A stretch of 64,000 nt of DNA from Saprospiraceae bacterium. Lineage in GTDB: Bacteria > Bacteroidota > Bacteroidia > Chitinophagales > Saprospiraceae. The position numbers and the translations under genes are program-made. Below are positions 33,373-42,522 of the stretch, piece by piece. The DNA is taken from positions 24,913 through 88,912 of the forward strand of contig JABSSL010000088.1 in assembly GCA_013214355.1 (NCBI GenBank), in the 5' to 3' direction. Numbering within the stretch: the first letter of the stretch is position 1; every line of letters begins with the position of its first letter. Below the pieces are notes generated by a model that had not been told where the DNA came from, did not search any database, and saw only the letters and a list, made by a program, of their open reading frames with translations.

Positions 33373-33807
33373 ATGATTTGGAAGCAACCCATTAGTCTAG
33401 AAGGCTTGAATCAGGTAAGTAAGAACACTTTAGTGGAACACTTAGATATTGAATTCGTAGAATTTGGTGATGACTTCATTACCGCTAAGATGCCGGTTGA
33501 TCATCGAACTGTTCAGCCTATGCGTTTACTGCATGGTGGGGCTTCTGCCGCTTTAGCCGAAACCGTGGGTAGTACTGCATCCGTCATGTGTCTACCGGAT
33601 ATGGCCACACAGGCAGTTGTAGGTGTGGAACTTAATATTAACCACCTGAGTTCGGCCAAGGAAGGGCAAGGTTTTGTCTTTGCAAGAGCAACACCAGCGA
33701 AAGTTGGCCGCACCATACACGTCTGGCAGATTGAAATAAGAGACGAAACGGATCGTCTGATTTCTGTCAGCAGATTAACAATTGCCGTGGTAAGTCGACG
33801 ATCCTAA
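33373..33807 (+). CDS. Hotdog-fold (PaaI-type) thioesterase
   Basis: A 144-residue single hotdog domain: FGDDFITAKMPVDHRTVQPMRLLHGGASAALAETVGS is the signature region, where LLHGGASAALAE contains the His-Gly-Gly turn and the catalytic acidic residue of PaaI/YbdB-type acyl-CoA thioesterases. VVGVELNINHLSSAKEG and RTIHVWQIEIRDE complete the fold. It hydrolyses acyl- or aryl-CoA thioesters in the cytoplasm. In many bacteria such enzymes serve menaquinone synthesis (DHNA-CoA) or phenylacetate breakdown, but no neighbouring gene favours either. Confidence 0.85.
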   Translation: MIWKQPISLEGLNQVSKNTLVEHLDIEFVEFGDDFITAKMPVDHRTVQPMRLLHGGASAALAETVGSTASVMCLPDMATQAVVGVELNINHLSSAKEGQGFVFARATPAKVGRTIHVWQIEIRDETDRLISVSRLTIAVVSRRS

Positions 33808-33894
33808 TCCAAATGCATAATACAAGCTTTAATTTTAGCGATCAATAATATATTTTCTTGCATCAAATCATCCCTTTCCATCCAAAGTAGTATT

Positions 33895-36288
33895 ATGAAA
33901 AGAATTGTAATCCTCCTACTTGCAGTCTCTCTCGTCCAGACTACCTATGCTCAGCTGAATATTGAATTATTAGATCAGCTTTCCTACGATTTTAACGCCA
34001 ATGATATATGGGGCTGGGTCGCAGAAGACGGCACTGAATATGCCCTGGTAGGTACCAATCGAGGAACCTCGATTGTAAGTCTTGCTGATCCTAGGAATAT
34101 AGTGGAAGTTGCTTTTATTCCAGGTGCATCTACCTCTTGGCGAGATATCAAAACCCAAGGGCACTATGCCTACGTGACCCAGGATATTACTGATGCTGAC
34201 GAGGATGTTGGTATTGCCATTATTGACCTGTCCAAACTTCCAGCCTCAGCAGATTACGTCTACTGGCGCCCCCAATTGGATCGCGGCCTACTCACAGACT
34301 GTCACAATATTTGGATCGATGAAGAAGGCGTTTGTTACTTAGCCGGCTGTGACGTCAATAATGGAGGGATCATTATACTGGACATTCTAACCAATCCTAC
34401 CGAACCATCAGTCATTGCTTATGGCCCGACGGTTTATGCCCATGATGTATATGTTAAGGACAATATGATGTTTGCCTCCCAATTAAGGAGTGACTTGGGC
34501 ATTTATGACATCAGCGACAAACAAAACATTACAGTGGTAGGGCGAAAAGAAACACCTTTCGACTTCACCCACAATGCTTGGGCTACTGATAATAATGCAA
34601 TAGTTTTCACCACGGACGAACGAGGCAATGCCCCCGTAGCCTCTTATTCAATATCCTCGAATGGGGCCATTGAAGAGCTCGATCAGTTCCGGCCGCTACG
34701 TACCGTCAATAGAGGTGTGATTCCACATAATGTACATGTCTACGAAGACAATTGGGTAGTAACTTCTTACTACACGGATGGCGTGGTCATTATCGATGGC
34801 ACACGACCAGCCAATATGATAGAAGTTGGCAATTACGATACCTTCTCTGGTGGGGACGGGGGATTCAATGGCGCTTGGGGTGCCTATCCCTACCTACCCT
34901 CTGGCCATCTACTCGTGAGCGATATCAATTCTGGTTTATATGTACTAAAGGTTGACTACAAGCAGGCTTGTTGGCTAGAGGGAACAGTCACAGATGCATC
35001 AAACGGCGACCCGATATTTGATGCAACGATTAGTATTAGTACAGATGAGCCTAATGTCGGGCAGAGTGATTTAATGGGAGAATATGCTACTGGAGTGGCA
35101 CAAGCTGGCACTTATAGCGTCCGCTACAGTAAATTTGGGTATGAAGCGAAAACCGTACAGGTTACGCTGAACAATGGCGTCCTCGAATTGGTCAATGTGC
35201 AATTAGAACCACTAGCTGTCTATTCAGTGGCGGGAAATACCGTTGAGGATGGTAATGGTCAGATCATACCTGGCGCACGTGTAATTCTTAAAAGTGATGA
35301 GATCCAGTATGCTGCCATTACGGATTTGCAAGGACAGTTTTCCATGCAGAACATTGTGGAAAGCACTTATGATGTGTACGCCCTGGCTTGGGGCTATCTG
35401 CACAAAGTCATGGAAAATGTCATGATAAATGGAAACCAATCCTTAACACTAGAACTAACCCCAGGTTATCAGGATGACTTCCTCATTGACCTCGGATGGG
35501 AGAAGGATGCCGCCGATGAAACTACCTCTGGATTTTGGGTATTGGGTGAACCCATTGGCACCTATGTCAATTCCTCCACAGCTGCCAATCCGGAATTTGA
35601 TATAGAAGGTGATATCGGCGAAAACTGCTATATGACGGGCAATGGTGGCGGTAGCTCTGGAACCGATGATGTAGATGGAGGAAGCGTAACCCTTACTTCT
35701 CCCGTCATGGATCTTACCACTTACGAAGAACCCATTGTTTCCTATTACCTTTGGTTCCAACGCTTCAATAGCAACCAAGGAGTAACCCAAGATTCCTTTG
35801 TAGTAAGTGTGAGTAATGGAAGTGAGGAGGTAACGCTTGAGGTACTACAAGACGCTCAAAATAACTGGCGAGATCAATCTGAATTCCAGCTGCGAGACTT
35901 CATTGATATCACCTCAACAATGACCATTTCTTTCACTACTTCAGATTTTGCACCAGTTGGTAATGCGGTAGAAGCGGCCGTGGATGCTTTCCTTATCACA
36001 GATGGGACTGTGAGTTCCACGGCTGATACAGAAGTATTCCAAGGTTCCTTGAAACTCTTCCCCAATCCATTTCAGGATGCCATTCAATTTGAATATGACA
36101 TTGAGCAAGATTTCCGCCAAGGCCAAGTGCGCATCTTCAATATCGTAGGACAACAACTAGCAGCCTTTGACCTTGATCAGCCTACAGGGCGCCAAGCATT
36201 GCAATGGCGCGGAGATGCTGGAGTTTACATTGTGCAACTGAGTTTGGATGGTCAGGTGGTGCAAAGCCGCAAGGTCATTAAACAGTAG
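33895..36288 (+). CDS. Choice-of-anchor B family secreted protein with T9SS type A tail
   Basis: A 797-residue exported protein. After the signal peptide (IVILLLAVSLVQTTYAQ) a choice-of-anchor B / LVIVD-like propeller runs for about 350 residues (DIWGWVAEDGTEYALVGTNRGTSIVSL, TDCHNIWIDEEGVCYLAGCD, VYAHDVYVKDNMMF). Then come two carboxypeptidase-regulatory-like beta-sandwiches (CWLEGTVTDASNGDPIFDATISI; YSVAGNTVEDGNGQIIPGARVIL), a MAM/jelly-roll-like segment, and a T9SS type A domain (LKLFPNPFQDAIQFEYDIEQ ... GVYIVQLSLDGQVVQSRKVIKQ). It is probably surface-attached; the ligand is unknown. A strong hairpin terminator follows. Confidence 0.88.
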   Translation: MKRIVILLLAVSLVQTTYAQLNIELLDQLSYDFNANDIWGWVAEDGTEYALVGTNRGTSIVSLADPRNIVEVAFIPGASTSWRDIKTQGHYAYVTQDITDADEDVGIAIIDLSKLPASADYVYWRPQLDRGLLTDCHNIWIDEEGVCYLAGCDVNNGGIIILDILTNPTEPSVIAYGPTVYAHDVYVKDNMMFASQLRSDLGIYDISDKQNITVVGRKETPFDFTHNAWATDNNAIVFTTDERGNAPVASYSISSNGAIEELDQFRPLRTVNRGVIPHNVHVYEDNWVVTSYYTDGVVIIDGTRPANMIEVGNYDTFSGGDGGFNGAWGAYPYLPSGHLLVSDINSGLYVLKVDYKQACWLEGTVTDASNGDPIFDATISISTDEPNVGQSDLMGEYATGVAQAGTYSVRYSKFGYEAKTVQVTLNNGVLELVNVQLEPLAVYSVAGNTVEDGNGQIIPGARVILKSDEIQYAAITDLQGQFSMQNIVESTYDVYALAWGYLHKVMENVMINGNQSLTLELTPGYQDDFLIDLGWEKDAADETTSGFWVLGEPIGTYVNSSTAANPEFDIEGDIGENCYMTGNGGGSSGTDDVDGGSVTLTSPVMDLTTYEEPIVSYYLWFQRFNSNQGVTQDSFVVSVSNGSEEVTLEVLQDAQNNWRDQSEFQLRDFIDITSTMTISFTTSDFAPVGNAVEAAVDAFLITDGTVSSTADTEVFQGSLKLFPNPFQDAIQFEYDIEQDFRQGQVRIFNIVGQQLAAFDLDQPTGRQALQWRGDAGVYIVQLSLDGQVVQSRKVIKQ

Positions 36289-36301
36289 GACTCAAAAGAT
36301 A

Positions 36302-36338
36302 AGGCCTAATCAACTTGGGGATCAAGTTGATTAGGCCT
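36302..36338. terminator. Bidirectional terminator hairpin
   Basis: AGGCCTAATCAACTTG (36302-36317) and CAAGTTGATTAGGCCT (36323-36338) form a perfect 16-bp stem with a 5-nt loop between two convergent genes. No long T-run follows, but stem strength and position support termination of both transcripts. Confidence 0.75.
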
Positions 36339-36367
36339 ACCTTCCGCAGCTTAAGGAGCAAATCCAT

Positions 36368-38308
36368 CTACTCTATAGGATCCGCAGTCAAATTCACATC
36401 CCCCGATTTGATTCCCACGAAGTTCAATTCAAATTTCCCATTGGCCGTTTCGGCTAGAATGTATGCTATCGGATAATCCTCGGAGAACGGCATCGTATTG
36501 TTTTGGAAATTGAAATCCTCCGGGATAAATTGCCAAGAAGGTACACCTGGTAATTCCTCCACCAAGCCGAGGGTTAAGCGCTGCATATGTATAATGTCAA
36601 GGGTGGTAACCATTCCATTTGAATCGACATCCGCAGCTATAATCTTATACGGAGAATCTAATTCTGCCAGTCCTAGGATATGACGTCTCACCTGAATAAT
36701 ATCCAATACTGAAACGCCATTAACTGTATTAGATGTCTTTGCCGGCAATAAAGTATACTCCTTTCCCGCTGGTAGGGGTAAAAACTCATAGTAGCCCGTA
36801 CTATCTGTGGTAGCGAGATATAGCTCTTCCCCATCACCAATGCCCATCAAGACATTTCCGACACCAAAATCCTCTTCGGTATAAACATATCCACTCACGA
36901 AAAGAGCATTTGGGTTTTCCATGCCATGAATGGTATCCTGTGCCAGGGTATCGGGATTTAACCAATACTTTAAGGAAGTGCCCATGGTGCCTCCACCTTC
37001 CCAACTCACATTGAACCGACCAAACCAGCCCTTAGTGCCCGCACAATTCTCATTTACTTGCCCCCCATTCAATTGCCCGATGACTAATCCTTCCGGGTCT
37101 AAAAGAGCTGAGCCCGACGAGCCCACCTCAAAGCTCCCTTCCGAATAGATCATCTCATAATGATGATTTCGAGGAGTGGTCACGCCATTGTTCCAATTCA
37201 AGGATCCATTAATAATATCCACTGGCTCGTAGGATACGCCAATTTTCTTGATGTCTGCATTCGGGTGATGAATACAGTAGGAGGTATCTGGTTCGCTACT
37301 TTGGCTGTTCCAACCCAAGAAATATGGGTTGTAGTTGAGTGGAATCGTATCGGTCAATTCTAGCAGCAGGAAATCACTTTCTTGTCGCCCAGCTCGAAAT
37401 ACACTACCGGTCAAGGCCTGTGCTCCAGGCTCTGCAGTTGGATTATCACAGCTGCCAGTCTCGTAATTGAAATCAAAACGCCACATATCGTATAGTGGTG
37501 TAAATCCATCCATGCAGTGGAACCCCGTTAGAATGTAAGGTGTTCCATCTTTTCGGGTGTTATTGAGTAAGTTACCAGAACAGATCCCGATCCCTTCTTC
37601 CACCACCACAATCACTCTTACAATTCCTCGCTTCTCCTTTTGGAAGGCTAACCCAAGATCGCAGTTGATATTCTCATGGCAGTTGTTAGAGGTGCCAAAG
37701 CCCCGACTATTCCCTCCTGCTATTGTACCCTCGAGAGGACTCAATACTGTGGGATCATATACCTGATCTACGCGGAATAACTGAATAGCTCCCTGCCCCT
37801 TGATCGCGGCTGGAACCCGGTATTCAATGATGGCGGTTTGCCCTTGGATTAGGCCCGTCATAAATCGGCTATTCTTCGTGTTATCGCGATGTGTATAAGG
37901 TCCCAAGACCTGCTTTCCATCGGGACTATACATAAACAGGCTAGCCCCTTTCGGGATAAAGAAGGCTTCGTACAAGGCCATCAAGCCCAGACCATTCCTA
38001 CTTTCTATAGCCAATTGCCATACCAAATCACCGTTTGGTAGGCTTGTCCATGTACCACCATTGGTCAAACCGGCTTGCACCTTAGCAGGAACTGCGATTC
38101 TTGGCATTCCGCTATTTTGATCTTCTAACTTGACCTTATCATATTCGATTTGCGGTAATTGGACTTTGCTTAATTCAGCGGGGAAAACGGAGGCAAAAGA
38201 GGCTTCCAATCCAGCCGGACGGAGTGAAGGATAGTCTTGTGCAGTAGCAGGTAGAAATAGGCAAATGCTCAGACAAAACGTGAGCAGAAGTATACAATAT
38301 CGGATCAT
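36368..38308 (-). CDS. Secreted trypsin-like (lysyl endopeptidase-like) serine protease with dockerin-like repeats
   Basis: A 646-residue exported protein with signal peptide LTFCLSICLFLPATAQ. An N-terminal beta prodomain is followed by an S1-type protease domain: His in YILTGFHCMDGF, Asp in RQESDFLLLELTDT, Ser in GSFEVGSSGSALLDPEG, and several Cys consistent with disulfides (CHENINCDLG, CSGNLL). Order and spacing fit Achromobacter lysyl endopeptidase relatives. Then a SdrD/Cna-like beta segment (NALFVSGYVYTEEDFGVGNV) and two dockerin type I-like calcium loops (VSVLDIIQVRRHILGL; DVDSNGMVTTLDIIHMQRLTLGL). It ends FVGIKSGDVNLTADPIE with no recognisable T9SS domain. Confidence 0.8.
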   Translation of the reverse strand: MIRYCILLLTFCLSICLFLPATAQDYPSLRPAGLEASFASVFPAELSKVQLPQIEYDKVKLEDQNSGMPRIAVPAKVQAGLTNGGTWTSLPNGDLVWQLAIESRNGLGLMALYEAFFIPKGASLFMYSPDGKQVLGPYTHRDNTKNSRFMTGLIQGQTAIIEYRVPAAIKGQGAIQLFRVDQVYDPTVLSPLEGTIAGGNSRGFGTSNNCHENINCDLGLAFQKEKRGIVRVIVVVEEGIGICSGNLLNNTRKDGTPYILTGFHCMDGFTPLYDMWRFDFNYETGSCDNPTAEPGAQALTGSVFRAGRQESDFLLLELTDTIPLNYNPYFLGWNSQSSEPDTSYCIHHPNADIKKIGVSYEPVDIINGSLNWNNGVTTPRNHHYEMIYSEGSFEVGSSGSALLDPEGLVIGQLNGGQVNENCAGTKGWFGRFNVSWEGGGTMGTSLKYWLNPDTLAQDTIHGMENPNALFVSGYVYTEEDFGVGNVLMGIGDGEELYLATTDSTGYYEFLPLPAGKEYTLLPAKTSNTVNGVSVLDIIQVRRHILGLAELDSPYKIIAADVDSNGMVTTLDIIHMQRLTLGLVEELPGVPSWQFIPEDFNFQNNTMPFSEDYPIAYILAETANGKFELNFVGIKSGDVNLTADPIE

Positions 38309-38449
38309 GGGATGTATAACTTGCTTTTGGGTTTAAGAGATCTTATTGAAACAATTTCTCATTTCACTACGGTCTCAAGGACCCGTAAAGATAGGAAATA
38401 CTGTTGCATTTTTTGGCAAGGCCCTGGCAATTCCCTGTTCGTTATCTGG

Positions 38450-39424
38450 TCAAGGCGATAGGAATTCTTTTAATTGCTGGTTCCAAATCTTGACCCCTTC
38501 TGCATTCAAGTGATTGTTATCAAAAAAGTGCAGACTGTCAACCAATCCAAGACCTGAGTTATGGGTGTCATTGCGATAGTTTACCCCAACTTTAGTCGCT
38601 AGTTCTTGTAAATAAGTATCGATTCGGTCCTGATCTTTGATTTTTTGGACGGTAAGGGTCGGCATCGGAGCAGAAATAAAACGTAGCTCAATATCTCGTT
38701 TTGCACAAAATTTTGCTATCTCTTCAATGGCCTTTTCATGCTTTGGCAAGGCCCAATTGGCTGCTAGTCCCAACTCATCATAAAGATCTGGGCTGCTGAG
38801 CTGTTGAGTGGAGATTCGTTCGTTTCTTTCTACGTAACCGGCCCCCTTATACTTTCCCGCATGATCTAGATGATCATCCCCACGGAGATACTTCCGTAAA
38901 ATATAAGGTAGAGCGTTCTTTCTCCGCAGCACCGGCAGGATGGTCAAGGCACTTATTTCATACAAATCGAAGGCCTGCCATAAAAACCTCCACTTCGCTG
39001 ACGATGCCTCCATTTGTAACCAATTATTACCTCCGTTATTGAGTTGATCGGCCTCCATGAAGGTGTAGAAGTATAGTTCCATCACCACAAGCTTGGGGGG
39101 CTGATGCAATACGGCGTTCTGCAATACGTGCCAAGAAGTTAGGGGCGTCTGACCAGAACTGCCCAAATTGAAACTCTTTATTCTCCAACTACTCTCCATT
39201 TGCTGCGGATCAAATCCCCGATAGGCATGAGAGGATCCCAGAAATAGAATATCCAAACTATCTCCCTTCGGTAGTTGATAAAACTCCTCCCAACGATAGC
39301 GATCAAAGGCGTAGCCTCTTTTGTCCACATCGCGTTCCAATACGCCTAAGGCATAAGCCAATAGGAAGTTGAGGCCCATTAGGCCAAGTAGGAAGACGGA
39401 TATGCGGATGAGCAGTGGTTTCAA
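38450..39424 (-). CDS. SGNH/GDSL-like protein, partner of MBOAT O-acyltransferase
   Basis: A 324-residue protein with an N-terminal membrane anchor (LLIRISVFLLGLMGLNFLLAYALG). SGNH-hydrolase features are the Ser block DILFLGSSHAYRGFDPQQM and, near the end, the Asp/His block LHFFDNNHLNAEGVKIWNQQL. Proteins of this type (AlgJ/AlgX/DltD-like) receive acetyl groups moved across the membrane by an MBOAT protein and pass them to a polysaccharide. The MBOAT gene lies 80 bp upstream on the same strand, which supports this. The start is a TTG at 39424; the next ATG (39379) would cut the anchor. The acceptor glycan is unknown. Confidence 0.78.
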   Translation of the reverse strand: MKPLLIRISVFLLGLMGLNFLLAYALGVLERDVDKRGYAFDRYRWEEFYQLPKGDSLDILFLGSSHAYRGFDPQQMESSWRIKSFNLGSSGQTPLTSWHVLQNAVLHQPPKLVVMELYFYTFMEADQLNNGGNNWLQMEASSAKWRFLWQAFDLYEISALTILPVLRRKNALPYILRKYLRGDDHLDHAGKYKGAGYVERNERISTQQLSSPDLYDELGLAANWALPKHEKAIEEIAKFCAKRDIELRFISAPMPTLTVQKIKDQDRIDTYLQELATKVGVNYRNDTHNSGLGLVDSLHFFDNNHLNAEGVKIWNQQLKEFLSP

Positions 39425-39504
39425 TGTCGAAAATTTTATCTAGGGATTATCAATGCATTCATAATGGTCTAGTCGTTTAGGTTTACAGATTATTTCGATG
39501 ATTA

Positions 39505-40935
39505 TTAAAACTGAAAATATATAAACACGGAAGGTTCCGCGGGGCTAAACAGCAATATAGCTAAAGCCATTCCCCAATAACTACTCCAACGAACCGCAAC
39601 CATTTTATGTCGAAAAAGAAATGGTATCTCGGTATTCCTGGAGAACCATTCGATCACCAACAAGCAGGAAACACCAAGTAGTGGAAACGTGTGCTGGACT
39701 TTCCAACCATCCATACTGAAGGCCAACAACCCCTGATAAAATTCCATGGCCTCCCCTACACTTTCCGCGCGGAAAAGTACCCAAGCTAGGCCCACTAAAC
39801 CAAAGGTCAATAACATTCGTAGCCCCTCTCCTAGCGTTGGAAGCCATCGGTCTTTTCCTGCGACTTCCAAGTATTTCCGATTACGTCCTAATAAAATAAG
39901 TGGAAGAAAAAATAAGGCGTGGAGAAAGCCCCAGGCCAAAAAAGTCCAATTGGCACCATGCCAAAATCCACTCAACAGGAAAATCATGAATACATTGCGA
40001 ATCTGCTTCCCCTGACTTACTCGACTCCCCCCTAAGGGAATATAGACATAGTCTCGAAACCAAGTGGAAAGTGATATATGCCAACGCCTCCAAAATTCGG
40101 CTACGTCTCTTGAAAAGTAGGGATAAGCAAAATTCTTTCTTAGCTCAAAACCTAGTAAGCGTCCCGTACCAATGGCAATGTCCGAATAGCCGGAGAAGTC
40201 TCCATAAATCTGAAAGGCAAAGAGCAGGATACCAAGTACCAACAGTAAACTCGAGTGCTCGCCCGGATCGGCAAAGATCTGATCTACCCAGTAGGCACAG
40301 TTGTCCGCAATGACCATTTTCTTAAAGAGTCCCCACAAGATCAATTGCAGGCCCACTCGAAATCGATCGTCTCGGAAGGTGTGCAATTGGTAGAATTGGG
40401 GCAGAAAGGAGGTAGCCCGTTCGATCGGACCAGCCACCAATTGTGGGAAAAAAGAAACATAAGCAAAAAAAGCAAGGGCATCATCGGTAGCCTCCGTTTT
40501 ACGGCGGTATACATCAATCGTATAGCTCATCGTCTGAAAAGTATAGAAGCTAATACCGACGGGAAGAATCAACTGCAAGGAATGCGGCGAAAAGGTCAGG
40601 CCCAGCAATTGAAAAGCATCCAGGAAGGAGTCTATAAAGAAATTGTAATATTTAAAGAACCCCAACAACCCTACATTGGTGGAGATACTTAGCCATAACC
40701 AGCGCTTTCGCGCCCATTGATCCTCCGCTTTCGCGATCTGCTTACCCACAGAAAAATCCAGGGCAGAGCTGAACACAATCAACAAAAGGAACCGCCAATC
40801 CCACCAACCGTAGAAAAGATAACTAACCACGACCAGAAAGCCATTTCGATCCCTCACGTTCCGAAGTAAACCACTCCAGTACAAGAGCAATACCAGCGGC
40901 AGAAAAATGGCAAAATCAACAGAGTTAAATAACAT
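39505..40935 (-). CDS. MBOAT family O-acyltransferase (AlgI-like)
   Basis: A 476-residue integral membrane protein with about ten hydrophobic segments. The AlgI/DltB-type marks are LILPVGISFYTFQTMSYTIDVYRR, VAGPIERATSFLPQF, FWRRWHISLSTWFRDYVYIPLGGSR and the invariant His block NVFMIFLLSGFWHGANWTFLAWG. It transports acetyl (or another acyl) groups from cytoplasmic acyl-CoA to extracytoplasmic acceptors. The SGNH protein encoded next is its expected partner, giving a two-gene O-acetylation unit. Other polysaccharide genes are not present here, so the modified polymer could be an exopolysaccharide, peptidoglycan or lipid-linked glycan. Confidence 0.9.
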   Translation of the reverse strand: MLFNSVDFAIFLPLVLLLYWSGLLRNVRDRNGFLVVVSYLFYGWWDWRFLLLIVFSSALDFSVGKQIAKAEDQWARKRWLWLSISTNVGLLGFFKYYNFFIDSFLDAFQLLGLTFSPHSLQLILPVGISFYTFQTMSYTIDVYRRKTEATDDALAFFAYVSFFPQLVAGPIERATSFLPQFYQLHTFRDDRFRVGLQLILWGLFKKMVIADNCAYWVDQIFADPGEHSSLLLVLGILLFAFQIYGDFSGYSDIAIGTGRLLGFELRKNFAYPYFSRDVAEFWRRWHISLSTWFRDYVYIPLGGSRVSQGKQIRNVFMIFLLSGFWHGANWTFLAWGFLHALFFLPLILLGRNRKYLEVAGKDRWLPTLGEGLRMLLTFGLVGLAWVLFRAESVGEAMEFYQGLLAFSMDGWKVQHTFPLLGVSCLLVIEWFSRNTEIPFLFRHKMVAVRWSSYWGMALAILLFSPAEPSVFIYFQF

Positions 40936-40996
40936 AAGGCAGCAAGGAGATCCGAGCGGGCAAGTTACTGGAAATATTCCATTTACCAGCGCTGCC

Positions 40997-42286
40997 TCAT
41001 CGTATCAAACGCCATTCCTTACGAGCTTTGCGAGCTAGCAAGCGATTGGCTTCCTTGTCCCCAACGAATCGCTCCCGCTTTTCGTTCCATTCCAGTTTCC
41101 GACCGTCCAACTGATAGGAAATCAGTCCTAGATGCATCGGTAGGGTCATGGCGCGCGCGTAGGCGAGGTTGGATTCTGGTTCTTTGCGAGATTTCACGGC
41201 ATCCACGAAGTTCTGCTGGTGACCAGGTGAGCGTGGGACGCTTTGTGGTAACTTCTCAATGTCTTCCATCGTTTCACCATTGATGGTAATCGATCGTTTG
41301 CTATAATCGGTGATCAGCGTGCCATTTTCTCCTTCGAAATAAGCGCCAATCCCTCGGTCCTTGGCCCCAGGTATATCGGGGGGCGTGGTGGTCCAATAGA
41401 TGTTAAGATCCTTGAAGGCGTAATCTACCTCAAGCCATTCTGGGGTATCTACGATGCCTGCCGGAGCCTTCCCACGAGCTTGGATGGAGGTCAATCCTTG
41501 CGGTTTCAATGCCCAAAAAACTACATCAGCGATGTGACACCAGAAGTCTGCAAAAACACCTCCTGAGTAATCCATGAAGTATCGATAGTTAAAGTGACAG
41601 CGCTCTGGAAAGTAGTCGGTCTTTGGAGCAGGACCTAACCACATATCCCAATTCAAAGTGGAAGGTGGACGCTGTACTTTGGGTTGTCCCAAATCAGGGG
41701 GTGCTCCGGTTTTCCATAGCCTTACTGTATGGATTTTCCCCAGCACTCCTGACTGGATAATTTCTACCACGCGGTGGTAGTTATCTCCAGCATGGATTTG
41801 CGTTCCGAGCTGGAAAATGCGTTGGTTCTTTTCTAAATGCTTTAGCATCATCTGCCCTTCTCTTACGTCATAGGACAGCGGTTTTTCCCCATATACATCC
41901 TTCCCCGCATCAAAGGCGAGGCTAGCGATCTGGGCATGCCAATGATCCGGTGTCGCACAAGTAATGGCATCTATATCCTTTCTTTCCAGTATAGATCTAA
42001 AGTCTTCGTAGGTATCCACTTTGCCATCCGGCTGAATTTCCTTCAACTTCTTCAGGGTATTCCCCAAGTGGGTTTGATCCACGTCGCATAAAGCGACTAC
42101 CTCTACCTCTGGCAAATTGGCAAACCATCGCATATGGGCATTCCCCATTCCCCCCAATCCAATATGAGCCACCCGAAGGCGATCACTAGCGGGGCTTTTT
42201 CCTTGTAAACCTGGCATGATGGCTATGGAGGCCAACCCTAGACTTGAATTCCGAATAAAAGTTCGACGATTTTGTGATCTGGACAT
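40997..42286 (-). CDS. Gfo/Idh/MocA family oxidoreductase, Tat-exported
   Basis: A 429-residue NAD(P)-dependent oxidoreductase with a Tat signal (NRRTFIRNSSLGLASIAIMPGL). The Rossmann part shows RVAHIGLGGMGNAHMRWF, VEVVALCDVD, DAITCATPDHWHAQIASLAFDAGKDVYGEKPLSYDVREG (the EKP motif with the catalytic Lys), and the C-terminal beta-sheet domain carries YFMDYSGGVFADFWCHIADVVFWAL with the conserved His. Such Tat-exported members are common in Bacteroidota and Planctomycetota and act on sugars or cyclitols in the periplasm; several use tightly bound NAD to hydrolyse glycosides. Substrate not known. Confidence 0.88.
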   Translation of the reverse strand: MSRSQNRRTFIRNSSLGLASIAIMPGLQGKSPASDRLRVAHIGLGGMGNAHMRWFANLPEVEVVALCDVDQTHLGNTLKKLKEIQPDGKVDTYEDFRSILERKDIDAITCATPDHWHAQIASLAFDAGKDVYGEKPLSYDVREGQMMLKHLEKNQRIFQLGTQIHAGDNYHRVVEIIQSGVLGKIHTVRLWKTGAPPDLGQPKVQRPPSTLNWDMWLGPAPKTDYFPERCHFNYRYFMDYSGGVFADFWCHIADVVFWALKPQGLTSIQARGKAPAGIVDTPEWLEVDYAFKDLNIYWTTTPPDIPGAKDRGIGAYFEGENGTLITDYSKRSITINGETMEDIEKLPQSVPRSPGHQQNFVDAVKSRKEPESNLAYARAMTLPMHLGLISYQLDGRKLEWNEKRERFVGDKEANRLLARKARKEWRLIR

Positions 42287-42522
42287 GTTTCTACTCGTTT
42301 TGTTGGTATTGAAGTTGTCTAATGTAAGGATTTATTCTCATCCTGAATGTAAGTATGGAAGCTGATAAAAATCATAGCGAAACCTGGCCAATTTGCTTTT
42401 CTTCGCGACGGCTAAGAAATCTGGCAAGATTTGTCTTCACCTAAGAAAAGACAAAACAGCTAAGAGCATCAGATTTTCAAATAAGCTACTTATATTCATC
42501 ACTCAATCAAGCCCTAACCATT

